Shown one piece after another: positions 23,534-33,896 of a stretch of 64,000 nt of DNA. This DNA comes from Lepiota brunneoincarnata. Its lineage: Eukaryota > Basidiomycota > Agaricomycetes > Agaricales > Agaricaceae. Position 1 is the first letter of the stretch, and the number at the start of each line of letters is the position of its first letter. The stretch spans positions 1,488,001-1,552,000 of the forward strand of contig JAEBUN010000005.1 in assembly GCA_023014365.1 (NCBI GenBank), given 5' to 3'. The notes below the pieces were generated by a model. It searched no databases. It was not told the DNA's origin and worked only from the letters and a program-made list of their open reading frames with translations. Position numbers and translations under genes: made by a program.

Positions 23534-23645
23534 CAATATAGAATTAGCTTCGGGCATATCTCTCTTTAAGTATTCTGTCAGTCTGCCATTGGTTATCTCA
23601 GGGTCGCAATCACGACGAGTATGCAAGGAGGAGGGTCAATCCCAA

Positions 23646-23734
23646 GCCCGTATAGCTCAGCCGGTAGAGCATTGTACTTATGAGGTTACATTCTGGCCAT
23701 GCAAGGGTCTCGAGTTCGAATCTCGATATGGGCA
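23646..23734 (+). tRNA. tRNA-Ile (anticodon UAU) with a 16-nt intron
   Basis: Cloverleaf: acceptor stem GCCCGTA (23646-23652) with TATGGGC (23727-23733), D arm with GCTC/GAGC, anticodon stem TTGTA (23672-23676) with TGCAA (23700-23704), T arm TCGAG-TTCGAAT-CTCGA, discriminator A at 23734. The anticodon TAT is at 23679-23681, after the invariant T33. An intron at 23683-23698 sits after base 37, the canonical eukaryotic position. The A box (TAGCTCAGCCGG) and B box (GTTCGAATC) are present, and a T-rich Pol III terminator follows at once. Confidence 0.93.
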
Positions 23735-23918
23735 TTTTCTTTTGTTTTTGACACGAACAATTTGTTCTATCCACCAACATGTGCCAGATAACCTCGGTTT
23801 TATTGAGGGATTGGATGTGACTTACATTACATAAGCGAGGATAGTGATAATTATGGATTGGTGAATTATTTGCCGAATGAAAACGCGACGGGAGATGAAA
23901 GTAAAAGCCAGTCAAAAT

Positions 23919-25298
23919 CTAGTCCTCCCACATGCTCACAATTTCTGACTGGTGTGTCATAACCGCCACATCTTTGCGGATGGGATTGATGCGAGGATAC
24001 ACGAACTACAAACGGATGTCAGTGAGAGCAACAAGGTCACCATAGACACAGACACACCCCCTCGTTGTACTCGTTCATTACTTCAGCAGCGATAAGCTCC
24101 TTGTCCTTGAGCAGAACGGTATAAGAATAAACAAGGAGGTTCAACTGTTTAAGAGTCGGCGAACATTATTCTGTTATAGGAGAGACTCGCGCACCTGCAC
24201 GCCTGTCAAGCCCATTACCAATAGCATGAGGATCCAATTTGACGAAGTCGTAGCAATCCACAGGACTGAGTGTATTGGGGAGTATACACTGAATAACTCT
24301 AGTTCAAGTTCGCCGGGATTCCACGTGGAGAGCTGCTGGCACTATGGAGGCTCTCGCAGGGGGAGGTTTGCTCATGGATGGCGGACTCATGCCCAAGAGG
24401 AAGCGCCATGAATATGAGAAGGCGTACCATGCCCCCGAGCGAAGCTGGGCTGCGAGTGAGGGCGTTTTGAGAGGCTCAAAGTCGAGCTCTGCTGCGACCG
24501 TCTTGGCATGTGGGGAGGAGAGGGGATCGACGCGTTTGTGGAAGTGGTAGAGTCTCGTGCGGGAAAAGAGGTAGGCCACGTTGAAGACAGAACCGAGAAT
24601 AAGGAAAAGGGTGACAGGTATGGTCTAGAAAAGATAAAGGGACAAGCCCATGAATGAGTGAGGGGTCCCGGGCGGGGATGTTGGGAGGAGCCTGGACATA
24701 CCCAGTCGAACCACGAGGTTCCCTCACCCTCGTGGTACATATCTTCCCAACCAAGATCGGAGTCGGGAATTTTACGTATTTGGCTTATACGAGTACAAAG
24801 GTGCAGAAAGTGCATTGTGCCACCAATGATTCTGGCTGATATTTTTGAGGACGGGAGGGGGAGATTGTGAGGGAAAAGTGCGATTTCAAACGCGATAGCG
24901 GAGGGGATGGACGTAACCCTACACACATAAAGTCGTTGAGACAGGTATCATAACATGCAGTGACGGAGGACGAACCTTTCGTACAGAGATTTCTTACGAA
25001 CAACGGCCTTGCGTGCTGGTGTCCCATTGGCGGTAGAACCGCCCATGGGTTTGCGAATCTTGCTTTGTGGTGTAGCATATGGCGGCGGTCTGCGAGAGCG
25101 TGCGGCCTCCCAGTCGAAAGGCACTGAAGACGAGATTGAGGGGGTAGAAGCAGGTGAACGGTATAGACCTATGGATACACGGCTGCGTGGGGTTGAGGGT
25201 GGGGCAATGAGAGGAGAGCCTGGTGAAGTATTGGCACCATGATGAGGCGAACCTGTAGCGGCAGCACGATTCTCCTGGGCGAAACGACGGAGGGACAT
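23919..25298 (-). CDS. NUR1: Nuclear rim protein 1 (NUR1 / Mug154 family)
   Basis: Inner nuclear membrane protein that in yeast tethers rDNA and telomeres to the nuclear periphery. Exons 25298-24976, 24918-24702, 24624-24195, 24144-24058, 24005-23919; about 380 residues. The start MSLRRFAQENRAAATG at 25298 is preferred over an ATG 21 bases upstream. A Ser/Pro-rich head follows, then VRKKSLYER, the conserved PDSDLGWEDMYHEGEGTSWF, a membrane helix (TLFLILGSVFNVAYLFSRTR), LDFEPLKTPSLAAQLRSGAW, STWNPGELELELFSVYSP, a second helix (SNWILMLLVMGLTGVQ), KDKELIAAEVMNEYNEGF and YPRINPIRKDVAVMTHQSE. The exon total is 1144 nt, one extra; the frame changes at 24338-24339. Confidence 0.87.
24338..24339 (-). 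other. Apparent +1 frameshift site in NUR1
   Basis: The coding strand reads ATA GTG CCA GCA GCT; dropping one C gives GTG CAG CAG CTC TCC ACG TGG, leading into the conserved WNPGELELELFSVYSP. No intron fits. Confidence 0.6.
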
Positions 25299-25735
25299 GG
25301 AGAACAGTCTCAGAGCCAATTACGGTATGCAACCCCCCCCCCCCAACGGAAATTCAAAATGAATAAATAAGTAAATAAATAAATAAATAAATAAATAAAG
25401 AGGAAAGGAACGTGACAACGAATAACACGTGGTCGCCTGCTTCGATACGAACACGTGCCCTCACACGTGTTGGTTGAACAATGGAAATGGAAAAAATTTA
25501 GGCAGAGCAAACAAGCGCGCTACCCTTCTTCTTTACCATCACACTCGCCTTTTTTTTAAGCCCCCCTGCGTTACCTTTTTGACCTCAACCACACTCTCAA
25601 CCGCCTCTAGCCTTCCATCACGTCGTCGATTCTCATTCGCCCCTTTACGACCACAGCATCCTTGTCTGCTTTGAGCGGTGAGACACTTCAACACTATGCT
25701 CATATGTAACCTCAATCATTGTTGATAAAGATAGG
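25299..25735. other. Divergent intergenic region with simple repeats
   Basis: 437 bp between NUR1 and the next gene, presumably both promoters. It contains a C12 run (25333-25344) and an AAAT repeat. No gene seen. Confidence 0.5.
25362..25399. repeat. AAAT tetranucleotide microsatellite
   Basis: About nine copies of an AAAT/ATAA unit with one interruption (GTAA), just upstream of the NUR1 start and next to a C12 run. Confidence 0.9.
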
Positions 25736-27020
25736 ATGGCCGGCAATCCTTCGTCCTCTCACCATGGTGAACACCGTGAGCACCGTCACCGTAGTGAACG
25801 CTCTTCTTCCCACCACCACCATCGCACCATTTCTTCTACCACTCTTCTTCTTGTCCTGTCTCTTGTCCTTGCGGTTCTTGCAGTCATGCTTTCCCTTCCC
25901 TCCAATGCCACGACCACCGCGAATGCAGAAGGAGGGTCTGGTGTTCTGGGCTATCTGACTCCGAAACGTACTCAGGCGCTCATTGCTCGTGAGAGCGCTG
26001 TCGCTGTCCGTGAAGCTGAGGTTGCACGTCGTGAGGCTGAGATTTTGGTGGGCGCACCTGGCGGTGTTGTCCCTACGCCTCCTACTTGCGCTCCTTGCGT
26101 AGCTTCTGCCACGGAGACCATCACCGCCCCCATCCAAACTATCATCAAGGAGATTGTCAAAGAAGATTCTCTGACACCCCCCGGCTGGACTGGGGCTCGC
26201 GCCGAGGAACTGCTCGAACGCGAACTCAAGATCGCGGAACGTGAAAGAGATATCAGCAAGCGCGAAGAGAATGTTAACCGTCGAGAACATGATGCAGCAC
26301 GTCGCGAATCTTGGATCATGGAACAATTAATGTAGGTCTCCTGGGTAGTTTGGTCTATGAGCCATAACTGAATTGTTTGCAGTGCTCTTGGTAATGACAA
26401 CCCACAAACAGTTGAAGAGGAATATCTCTACGAGCCCCCTATTGGGAAGCGGAAAGCCCCTAAGGTACCCACGCCTCCTACGCGTCGATCCGATCTTTAA
26501 GGCGAAGGGGGAACAAGATGATGTCTTGTCAGTCACATCCGTAGGAATCCCTCCGTGCGCTTGGGGGACTGCGGCATTCCTAAATGCGGGGTATATGACA
26601 TCGATCGCTATATTAATCAATATTCATCGATCGATCGTGTCGCGATCTCGTGCTACGCGTTGCACACGTGATAGCTCACTCCCCACAGCATCTTTGGCCT
26701 GCGACCCCCCCTTCCCTTATTTGATTGTTGCTGAATATATACTAACGCGTGCTTTTCTACATTTCTAGTACAAGGAGCTTCCCCCTATTGTTGCCGAAAC
26801 TGTTCATGAAACCTTAATCAAGACCATTACTGTCCCTTCTCCTTCAAGTACTCGCCCTGCAGCCCAGCCCTCCCCCGTCTCCCCGAGTCAATCAAAGACT
26901 GATTCGAGTCCCCGTACCACTGAAGTCGAAATTGTTACCGAGTACGAGGGGCCACCGACCAGGACCATCTCGAGGCCCCGTCCCACAAGACCCCCGACAC
27001 GTTGGTTCGGTGCATGGTAG
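25736..27020 (+). CDS. Unknown membrane-anchored coiled-coil protein
   Basis: Not recognised. Exons 25736-26331, 26383-26464 and 26769-27020 sum to an intact 309-residue frame. A His/Ser/Arg-rich N-terminus (about 36 residues) precedes one hydrophobic helix (TLLLVLSLVLAVLAVML), then a charged helical region with heptad-like repeats (ARESAVAVREAEVARREAEI; then LLERELKIAERERDISKRE). The C-terminus is rich in Pro, Thr and Ser (SPVSPSQSK, TEYEGPPTRT) and ends RWFGAW. The topology suggests a type II membrane or septum/wall-facing protein; that is inference. The second intron is unusually long (304 nt). If it is not spliced, the frame ends at a TAA twelve codons into it (near 26500), giving a shorter isoform. 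Confidence 0.65.
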
Positions 27021-27419
27021 ACTCTGCAGACTATTGGTTGTGCTTTATCTTGCTTCTTGTATTTTGTATCCTCTTGCCCTCCTGCTTTTAGACGGATAGT
27101 TCCGTTCTATCCTCTGAGCCCTTTCCACATTCTAATATTTCCCTTTGCCGCTATGTTACGACTGACTCATGCGTTGACGATTACTTTCGGGTGTCAAAAG
27201 GACTGCTCCCTCTTGATGGACTGGATATGGCTTTTGCTAATGATAGTGGTAGTTAGTGTAGTCTAGTTTAGTGTTATGGTCCAATATATCAGCAAAGTCA
27301 TGCCGGATTCATAGACTCCCGATAATAACAAAGCCAAGCTGTTCTTCCGATTGTTCCGCGCCGTGAACTTTTTCGTCTGGCCTTAGACGCGCCAACGTCC
27401 TTGAGGACGGTAGTCCAGG
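27021..27419. other. Intergenic region before mitochondrial PheRS
   Basis: About 400 bp: 3'UTR of the upstream gene, then the PheRS promoter. No supported gene. Confidence 0.45.
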
Positions 27420-28906
27420 ATGCACCTCAGACCCATGGCACGACGCTGTATGCAGCGCCATTACAAACTCGCACGAACTAGAACTATGTCCTCCGCTCCT
27501 TTCCCACTCCCAAGAACCGTTGAAATCCTCGGGAGGGTGCATCACAGAGATACAATAACCAACATCACACCAACCATTATCTCGAAAATCCCCCTTCGTC
27601 TCCACTACTCAGCCCCACCACCCTCTAAGCACTCTCCGTGGCCTGATCGAATCCACCTATCCAGATTTTGCTCACCTCTCCTCCTTGTCACCCCTCGTCA
27701 CACCCTTCAAAAACTTTGACGAGCTCTCGTTCCCGGCCGACCACCCAGGTCGGTCTGTCACGGACAGCTATTACGTGAACAAGGACCTCATGTTGCGCAC
27801 ACACACTTCCGCGCACGAAGTTGAGACGTTCCGGCGCGGGGAGACCAAGTGGCTGCTTACGGCGGATGTGTACCGGCGGGACGAGATTGACGGGTCGCAT
27901 TACCCCGTATTTCACCAGGTGGAGGGCGCGCGGATATTCAGTGCGGACGCGAATGGGCTGAAGGAAGTAGAGGAGGACAGTGAGATGTTAGAAGGGATGT
28001 TGGCAGGCGAGAATATTGTGATTGAGGATGTGCCAAATGTAACGGGGACGAATCCTGTACAAGAGGGGCATGATCCTGTGTTTGCGGAGGCGGTGACGAG
28101 AAATTTGAAGTTGTCGTTGAATAGGTTGATTTTGCGTGTGTTCGGAGGGGCAGCAGGGGTAGGGAAGGAGGAGCCGTTGAGGGTCCGGTGGATTGAGGCG
28201 TATTTCCCGTTTACGAGTCCGAGTTTCGAGGTTGAAGTCTTTTTCCAGGGAAAATGGCTGGAGATTTTGGGGTGCGGTGTTGTCAGGCAGGCGACGCTGG
28301 ATACGGCTGGTACGTATGTGTGAATTTTCTTTTTCTTTCTTTTGACTCAGGTTTGTCAAGGGGTGCAGAATAAGATTGGCTGGGCGTTCGGATTGGGTTT
28401 GGAACGGATAGCAATGGTCCTGTTCTCAATACCTGATATCCGGTTGTTCTGGTCCACGGATGAACGCTTTCTCTCGCAATTTGAGCAAGGCAAGATTACG
28501 ACTTTTAAGTCGTATTCAAAATACCCATCTTGCTTCAAGGATGTTAGCTTTTGGCTACCACACCAAGCATTGTTGCATGACAATGATTTCTGTGACGTTG
28601 TCCGGGATGTGGCAGGTGACCTGGTAGAAGACGTGAAGAAGGTAGATCGTCTATTTACTTATTCTAATGAGTTTGGCATTCAGACAAGTCGACAGATCGA
28701 CTACTTTGTTAACCCCAAAACCAATAGAACCAGCAACTGTTTCAGAGTTAACTACCGGTCGATGGACAGGTATGTCTGACTCTGATTTCCACTTGCATAT
28801 CAATGCTAATCCCATGTCCAGGTCGCTCTCGAACGAAGAGGTTAATGTGATCCAGGACCGAGTCGTGTCACGACTGAAGGAGCAGTTTGCAGTGGAGATC
28901 CGGTAG
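27420..28906 (+). CDS. MSF1: Mitochondrial phenylalanyl-tRNA synthetase
   Basis: Monomeric class II synthetase charging mitochondrial tRNA-Phe. Exons 27420-28309, 28361-28641, 28696-28769, 28822-28906; about 442 residues. A basic, mitochondrial-type presequence (first 30 residues rich in Arg) precedes [17 protein letters not shown] and the core blocks [56 protein letters not shown] (motif 2 region), [20 protein letters not shown] (motif 3 region) and a C-terminal ferredoxin-fold anticodon-binding domain ([33 protein letters not shown]). Intron 28642-28695 is a multiple of three and so invisible as a frame break. The exon sum is 1330 nt; one base must be skipped at 27613-27616. Confidence 0.92.
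27613..27616 (+). other. Apparent +1 frameshift site in PheRS
   Basis: CTC CAC TAC TCA GCC CCA must lose one C (run 27613-27616) to read GCC CAC CAC CCT CTA AGC and continue into [20 protein letters not shown]. No GT...AG of usable size exists. Confidence 0.65.
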
Positions 28907-29049
28907 GGACGGTCTTCACTGAGTGGGTTGATTATCGATACATATCGTGTAGAGTTGAGAGTCGTGAATTAGTCGTAGATATATAATTTTGACGGTAATG
29001 GGTGACCAATAAACAAATGACACGGCTCGAAGCCTCTCCAGTGGGCGAA

Positions 29050-29830
29050 TCATGATGTCTCCTGTGCTACGCCAACCTGGGCTGCTCGTAGAACCCGGTC
29101 CTTGATCATATAGCCGACCTTCTGGCAATCCACGACGGTACCGGGTTCTTTGCCGGGTATTGGTGCCTGATAAAGTGCTTCGTGCATATTGGGGTCAAAC
29201 TTTTCACCAGTGGGATCGAAGGGTTTGACGTGGTATTTGAAGAGGGTCTGAAGAAGAAGACGGTGGGTCATTTCAACACCCGTGTGAAGCTCGTGAAGGT
29301 ATTCTTCGTGAGATTTCGGAAGGGGTTCTGATGAGCCCGACTTTGCTTTTGACAAGGCGGTCTCGGGGACGGTTTTGAGTGCAATGGCAAGAACGTCAAC
29401 GGTCTCGAGAAGGTCGGAGGCGAACTTGGAAATGGCAAAGTCGCGCGTCTGCTCCTTCTCCCGTGCGGAATTGCGTTGCAGGTTAATGAAATCTGCCTGA
29501 AGATATCGTAGCCGACCCTTTGGAGAACGTCAGGATGGAATCGGAGAGGGCGAGGTGCTGGCAACATACCGTGAGGTCGACGACCTCGGCCTCTTTAGCC
29601 TTGAGCTTTTCAGGCGCCTCAGTGCACTTGTTGTCGGCTTCGGAGCCCCCCTTCTTCTCCTCCTGCTTCTCCTGCTCCGGCGCACCGTTGGCAGACTTGT
29701 CCTCCGAGTAGTGACGTCTGGCCATATGAGACACGACGGAGGGGTGTCTGGGAGCGGTGCGTGCCAGGGACCTCGAGGAAAGGGAGGCAGTGCAGGCCTT
29801 GAAGGAGTTGAGAAGGGCGGCTGAAGACAT
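29050..29830 (-). CDS. MGE1: MGE1, mitochondrial GrpE nucleotide-exchange factor
   Basis: Releases ADP from mitochondrial Hsp70 (Ssc1) during protein import and folding. Two exons, 29830-29570 and 29517-29050, 242 residues, intact. The N-terminus is Arg/Ser-rich and mitochondrial in type (SLSSRSLARTAPRHPS, MARRHYS). A charged stretch and the long GrpE helix follow (KLKAKEAEVVDLTGRLRYLQ, ADFINLQRNSAREKEQTRDF), then FASDLLETVDVLAIAL, KYHVKPFDPTGEKFDPNMHE and the beta-domain end KVGYMIKDRVLRAAQVGVAQ. The intron ends CAAAG. Divergent from the C1-THF synthase gene; convergent with PheRS. Confidence 0.95.
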
Positions 29831-30121
29831 GGAGGATGGAAGGACTTGTGTAGTTTTGCTGGCGCGGTTTATTCCCGCACAAAAACTGGAAATTTGAGAG
29901 TATAGTGCGTGGGAAGATGGCGGACCGGTGGAAGGGCGGACCGGTGGAGGACACCAAGAAAAAAAAAGGGGGGAGGGAGGGAGCCGGCGGCCGCAAGCAG
30001 CCCACACCGAGGCGTCAGAGAAGGTGACACAGAGAGCGAACAGACGATATTTAATCCCATTCCACTTGAACGAAAGGACAGGTTTCTGCTGTCTCATCCG
30101 GACCCAAAACCGGACGTGGCC
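29831..30121. promoter_or_regulatory. Divergent promoter region, MGE1 and C1-THF synthase
   Basis: 291 bp shared by two housekeeping genes. It contains a G/A-rich stretch near 29950-29980. Specific sites cannot be assigned. Confidence 0.4.
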
Positions 30122-33100
30122 ATGCGCGTTCTTTTCAGCCGCGCCTTATCTCGCAATCACCTCTACACCATGGCCACTGGTCCTGCAAGACTCATAGATG
30201 GTACCGCCCTCGCAAAGTGTGTTCCCCCCTTCACCTGTTCCTGGGGTTTGACTTCATCTCTCCCCCTCAAGGTCGATTCGCCAAGGTGTCAAGGACAGGA
30301 TCGTGTCCATTCAGGCTAATCACCCCCGTTTCCAACCTCAGCTTGCCGTCGTCCAGGTCGGCGATCGCTCCGACTCCTCCACCTATATTCGCATGAAAGC
30401 AAAAGCCGCTGAGGAAGTCGGCATTAAATTCCAGCACATCAAGGTCGCAGCCGGCGCCGAAGTTGACGACATTGTCCAAGTCGTCGAGAAACTGAGCAGC
30501 GACGATAAAATTAGTGGCGTACTTGTACAACTACCACTCGGTGACCACATTCATGCTGACGGAGAGCGACGCGTGACCGAGGCCATCAGTCCCCAGAAGG
30601 ATGTCGATGGGTGAGCACACCGCCCTCGCAAGCGATCAACCACAAACTCATCAGCCCATTTAGTTTCCATGCGTACAATATCGGCCACCTGTCGTCCCGC
30701 GCTTCTGAGCCGCTTTTTGCTCCGTGCACTCCTGCTGCTGTGATTCGTCTTCTGGAAACCGCTGGGGTATCCGTTGCGGGCGCACACACTGTCGTCCTCG
30801 GCCGCAGTGATATCGTCGGCAGCCCAGTTGCCTCCATGCTCAGGAGCAGAGATGCTACAGTGACTCAATGTCACAGCAAGACAAAAAATCTCGATGAGAT
30901 AGTGTGTATCGCCCCGAATCCTACGAGTACCATTTACTAGATAATCCACAGGTTAAAACTGCTGACATCGTCGTCTCTGCGATCGGTAAACCCGAATACG
31001 TCAAAGGAGCCTGGATCAAACCGGGCGCTGTTGTCATTGACGTTGGCATCAACTACGTACCCGGTACGACATCCTGCCCGCCGTATTCTGGAGCCTCTTG
31101 CTCACAATTCTTCAGATGCAACCAAGAAATCAGGTCAAAGACTGGTTGGGGATGTGGAGTTTGGAGCTGCATCTCAAATTGCTTCGCAAATTACCCCAGT
31201 GCCTGGAGGCGTTGGTCCAATGACTGTTGCCATGCTCATGGAAAACACCTTCAAGTCAGCCGAACGCCTTTGGGAGCAAGCGCGATCTATGAAGATTAAA
31301 CCTCTCAAACTTGACGTCCTTGAAAAGGTCCCTCCCGACATCGACATTTCGATGGCACAGACTCCCAAGCCCATCATTCGACTTGCAGAAGAGATTGGCC
31401 TGCTCCCCGATGAACTCGAGAGCTATGGTAAATACAAGGGTAAGGTTGACCTCAGTGTCCTCGACCGCCTTGCCCATCGCAAGGACGGAAAATATATTGT
31501 TGTCTCTGGGTGAGCATGTTTCGTCGCCGTAGAGGGTTCATCGGTTCAATAGCGAAAAGTATCACTCCTACACCTCTCGGCGAAGGCAAATCGACCACTA
31601 CCATCGGCCTGGCACAAGCACTAGGCGCGGAACTCGGCAGACCTACCTTTGCTTGCATTCGTCAGCCTAGCCAGGGTCCTACCTTCGGCATCAAGGGCGG
31701 TGCCGCTGGCGGTGGCTACAGCCAAGTTATTCCTATGGATGAGGTGAATTCTTTTTTCAGATGCAGTTTCTTTTTACCGAGAGAAATTAGTTCAACCTAC
31801 ACCTGACTGGCGATATACATGCCGTTACTGCAGCCAATAATCTTCTGGGTACGAAACCTTTGTGTATTCCACTCGAACAAAAGCCGATATGAATATAGCC
31901 GCTGCTCTCGATGCCCGTATCTTTCACGAGACCACCCAAAGCGATAAGGTGTGCCTTCTTGTCTCAACCACAGATGTGATGTTGACCCTCTCCAAAGGCT
32001 TTGTATAGCCGTTTGGTCCCTACCCAGAAGGGCAAACGCGAGTTTGCACCTCTTATGCTAAAGCGCTTGAAAAAGCTCGGCATCGATAAGACAGACCCCA
32101 ATACATTGACTCCTGAGGAGATTGCTCGGTTCGCCCGTCTGGACGTCGACCTTGGCACTATTACCTGGAACCGCGTCCTTGATACTAATGATCGATTCTT
32201 GCGCAAGATTACAATTGGACAAAATTCCACTGAACAAGGTCATGCTCGCGAGACGGGCTTTGATATTGCCGTCGCTAGTGAAGTCATGGCCATTCTTGCA
32301 TTGACAACCTCGCTAGAGGACATGAAGGAACGCTTGGGTGCCATGGTTGTCGCTACAAGCAAGCGCGGGGAACCCGTCACTGCTGATGATATTGGTGTCA
32401 CCGGTGCTCTCGCTGTTTTGATGAAAGATGCCATCAAGCCCAACCTCATGCAGACTCTACAGGCATGTTGCAACCAATGCACGTTCTGCGGCGTGCTTAC
32501 TTGATGATAATAGGGTACCCCCGTCTTCGTTCATGCTGGGCCCTTCGCAAACATTGCCCACGGGAATTCCTCCATCCTCGCCGATCGTGTTGCCCTGAAA
32601 CTTGCCGGTACCGAAGAGGGCGACCCCCCCGATCGCGTTGGGTACGTCCTCACAGAGGGCGGTTTCGGTGCCGACATGGGAATGGAGAAGTTTTGTAATA
32701 TCAAATGCCGCGTTAGTGGACTTAAGCCCGATGCAACTGTCATTGTGGCTACCACCCGTGCACTCAAGATGCATGGTGGCGCGCCTGACGTTATCCCTGG
32801 CAAGCCTCTTGCAGAGACTTATACGAAGGAGGATTTGATTACCCTTAAAGGGGGGTGCAAGAATCTGGTCAAGCATATTCAAAACTCCAAGAAATTTGGG
32901 GTCAAGGTTGTCGTCGCTATCAACAAATTCGCGTAGGTCGCTTGACGTTCCAGACGCTTCTTTGCACTTATATTCACTCCCTTCAAAGTTCCGACACCGA
33001 AGCCGAGCTTGCTCTCGTACGCGATGAAGCCATTGCAGGAGGCGCTGATGGCGCTATTGTCAGCAACCACTGGGCACAGGGCGGTGCAGGTGCGCGTGCA

Positions 33101-33695
33101 CTCGCTGAAGCGGTTGTGGCGCTTTGTGAGGGCGAATCTGAGTTCAAGTTCCTTTACGACCTTGACCTTCCCATCGAGGAGAAGATTGAGATTATTGCCA
33201 AAGAGATCTATGGTGCTAATACAATTGAGCTATCGGAACTTGCTAAGACGCAGGTTGAGACGTATACGAAGCAGGGATACAGGAACCTCCCAAGTAAGGT
33301 TTTATTCATTGGGTGAAGGTGCTACTGACTTAGGAACGGGATTGTAGTCTGCATGGCCAAGACACAATATTCATTCTCTCATGACCCTAAACTCAAAGGT
33401 GTCCCTACAGGTGAGTACAGATGCGGTGGGTCGATGGCAAAGCAAGGTCTCTGACACCCTGATTCATTGCAGGATTCACCCTTCCTATTCGGTCAGTACG
33501 TTTGTCGGCTGGCGCCGGCTTCTTGTATCCGATTCTAGGAGATATGCAAACCATGCCCGGCCTCGGAACGCGCCCTGGTGCGTTCGCTCATCTTCCTTCT
33601 GGGGGGGCTCGGGCACTGACTTTTTCCTTTTGCTATTAGGCTTCTGGGAAGTCGGCTTAAACCCCGAAACAGGTCGCGTTGTCGGCCTGTTCTAA
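30122..33695 (+). CDS. ADE3: C1-tetrahydrofolate synthase (trifunctional)
   Basis: Methylene-THF dehydrogenase, methenyl-THF cyclohydrolase and formyl-THF synthetase in one chain, feeding one-carbon units to purine and methionine synthesis. Fourteen exons give an intact 960-residue frame: 30122-30216, 30272-30610, 30664-30901, 30952-31063, 31116-31509, 31560-31743, 31791-31848, 31899-31948, 31998-32462, 32514-32932, 32989-33293, 33348-33410, 33473-33577, 33640-33695. The first domain has [52 protein letters not shown] and [17 protein letters not shown]. The synthetase domain starts near residue 390 ([20 protein letters not shown], the P-loop) and ends [21 protein letters not shown] second ATG at 30170 ([10 protein letters not shown]) would give the cytosolic form; the first ATG adds a basic, possibly mitochondrial leader. 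Intron 32463-32513 is GC-AG. Confidence 0.95.
32463..32513 (+). other. GC-AG intron in C1-THF synthase
   Basis: NLMQTLQ joins [17 protein letters not shown] only if the intron begins GCATGT and ends AATAG. Confidence 0.75.
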
Positions 33696-33896
33696 TATGA
33701 CGCTGTGCGAAGCAAACGACAGCGGACGTCGGCATCCCCAACATATCAAAGTTGCTGTGGTCATCCAGAGTTAACGCATTCAACTGTTGATTAGATTGTT
33801 TCTGCTTTCGTTTTCATTCACTCCCACATCATACATCCAACTCACAATTCAACATTGCAGTTCTGCTACTGTATCACAAATAATAATCAACCAATT

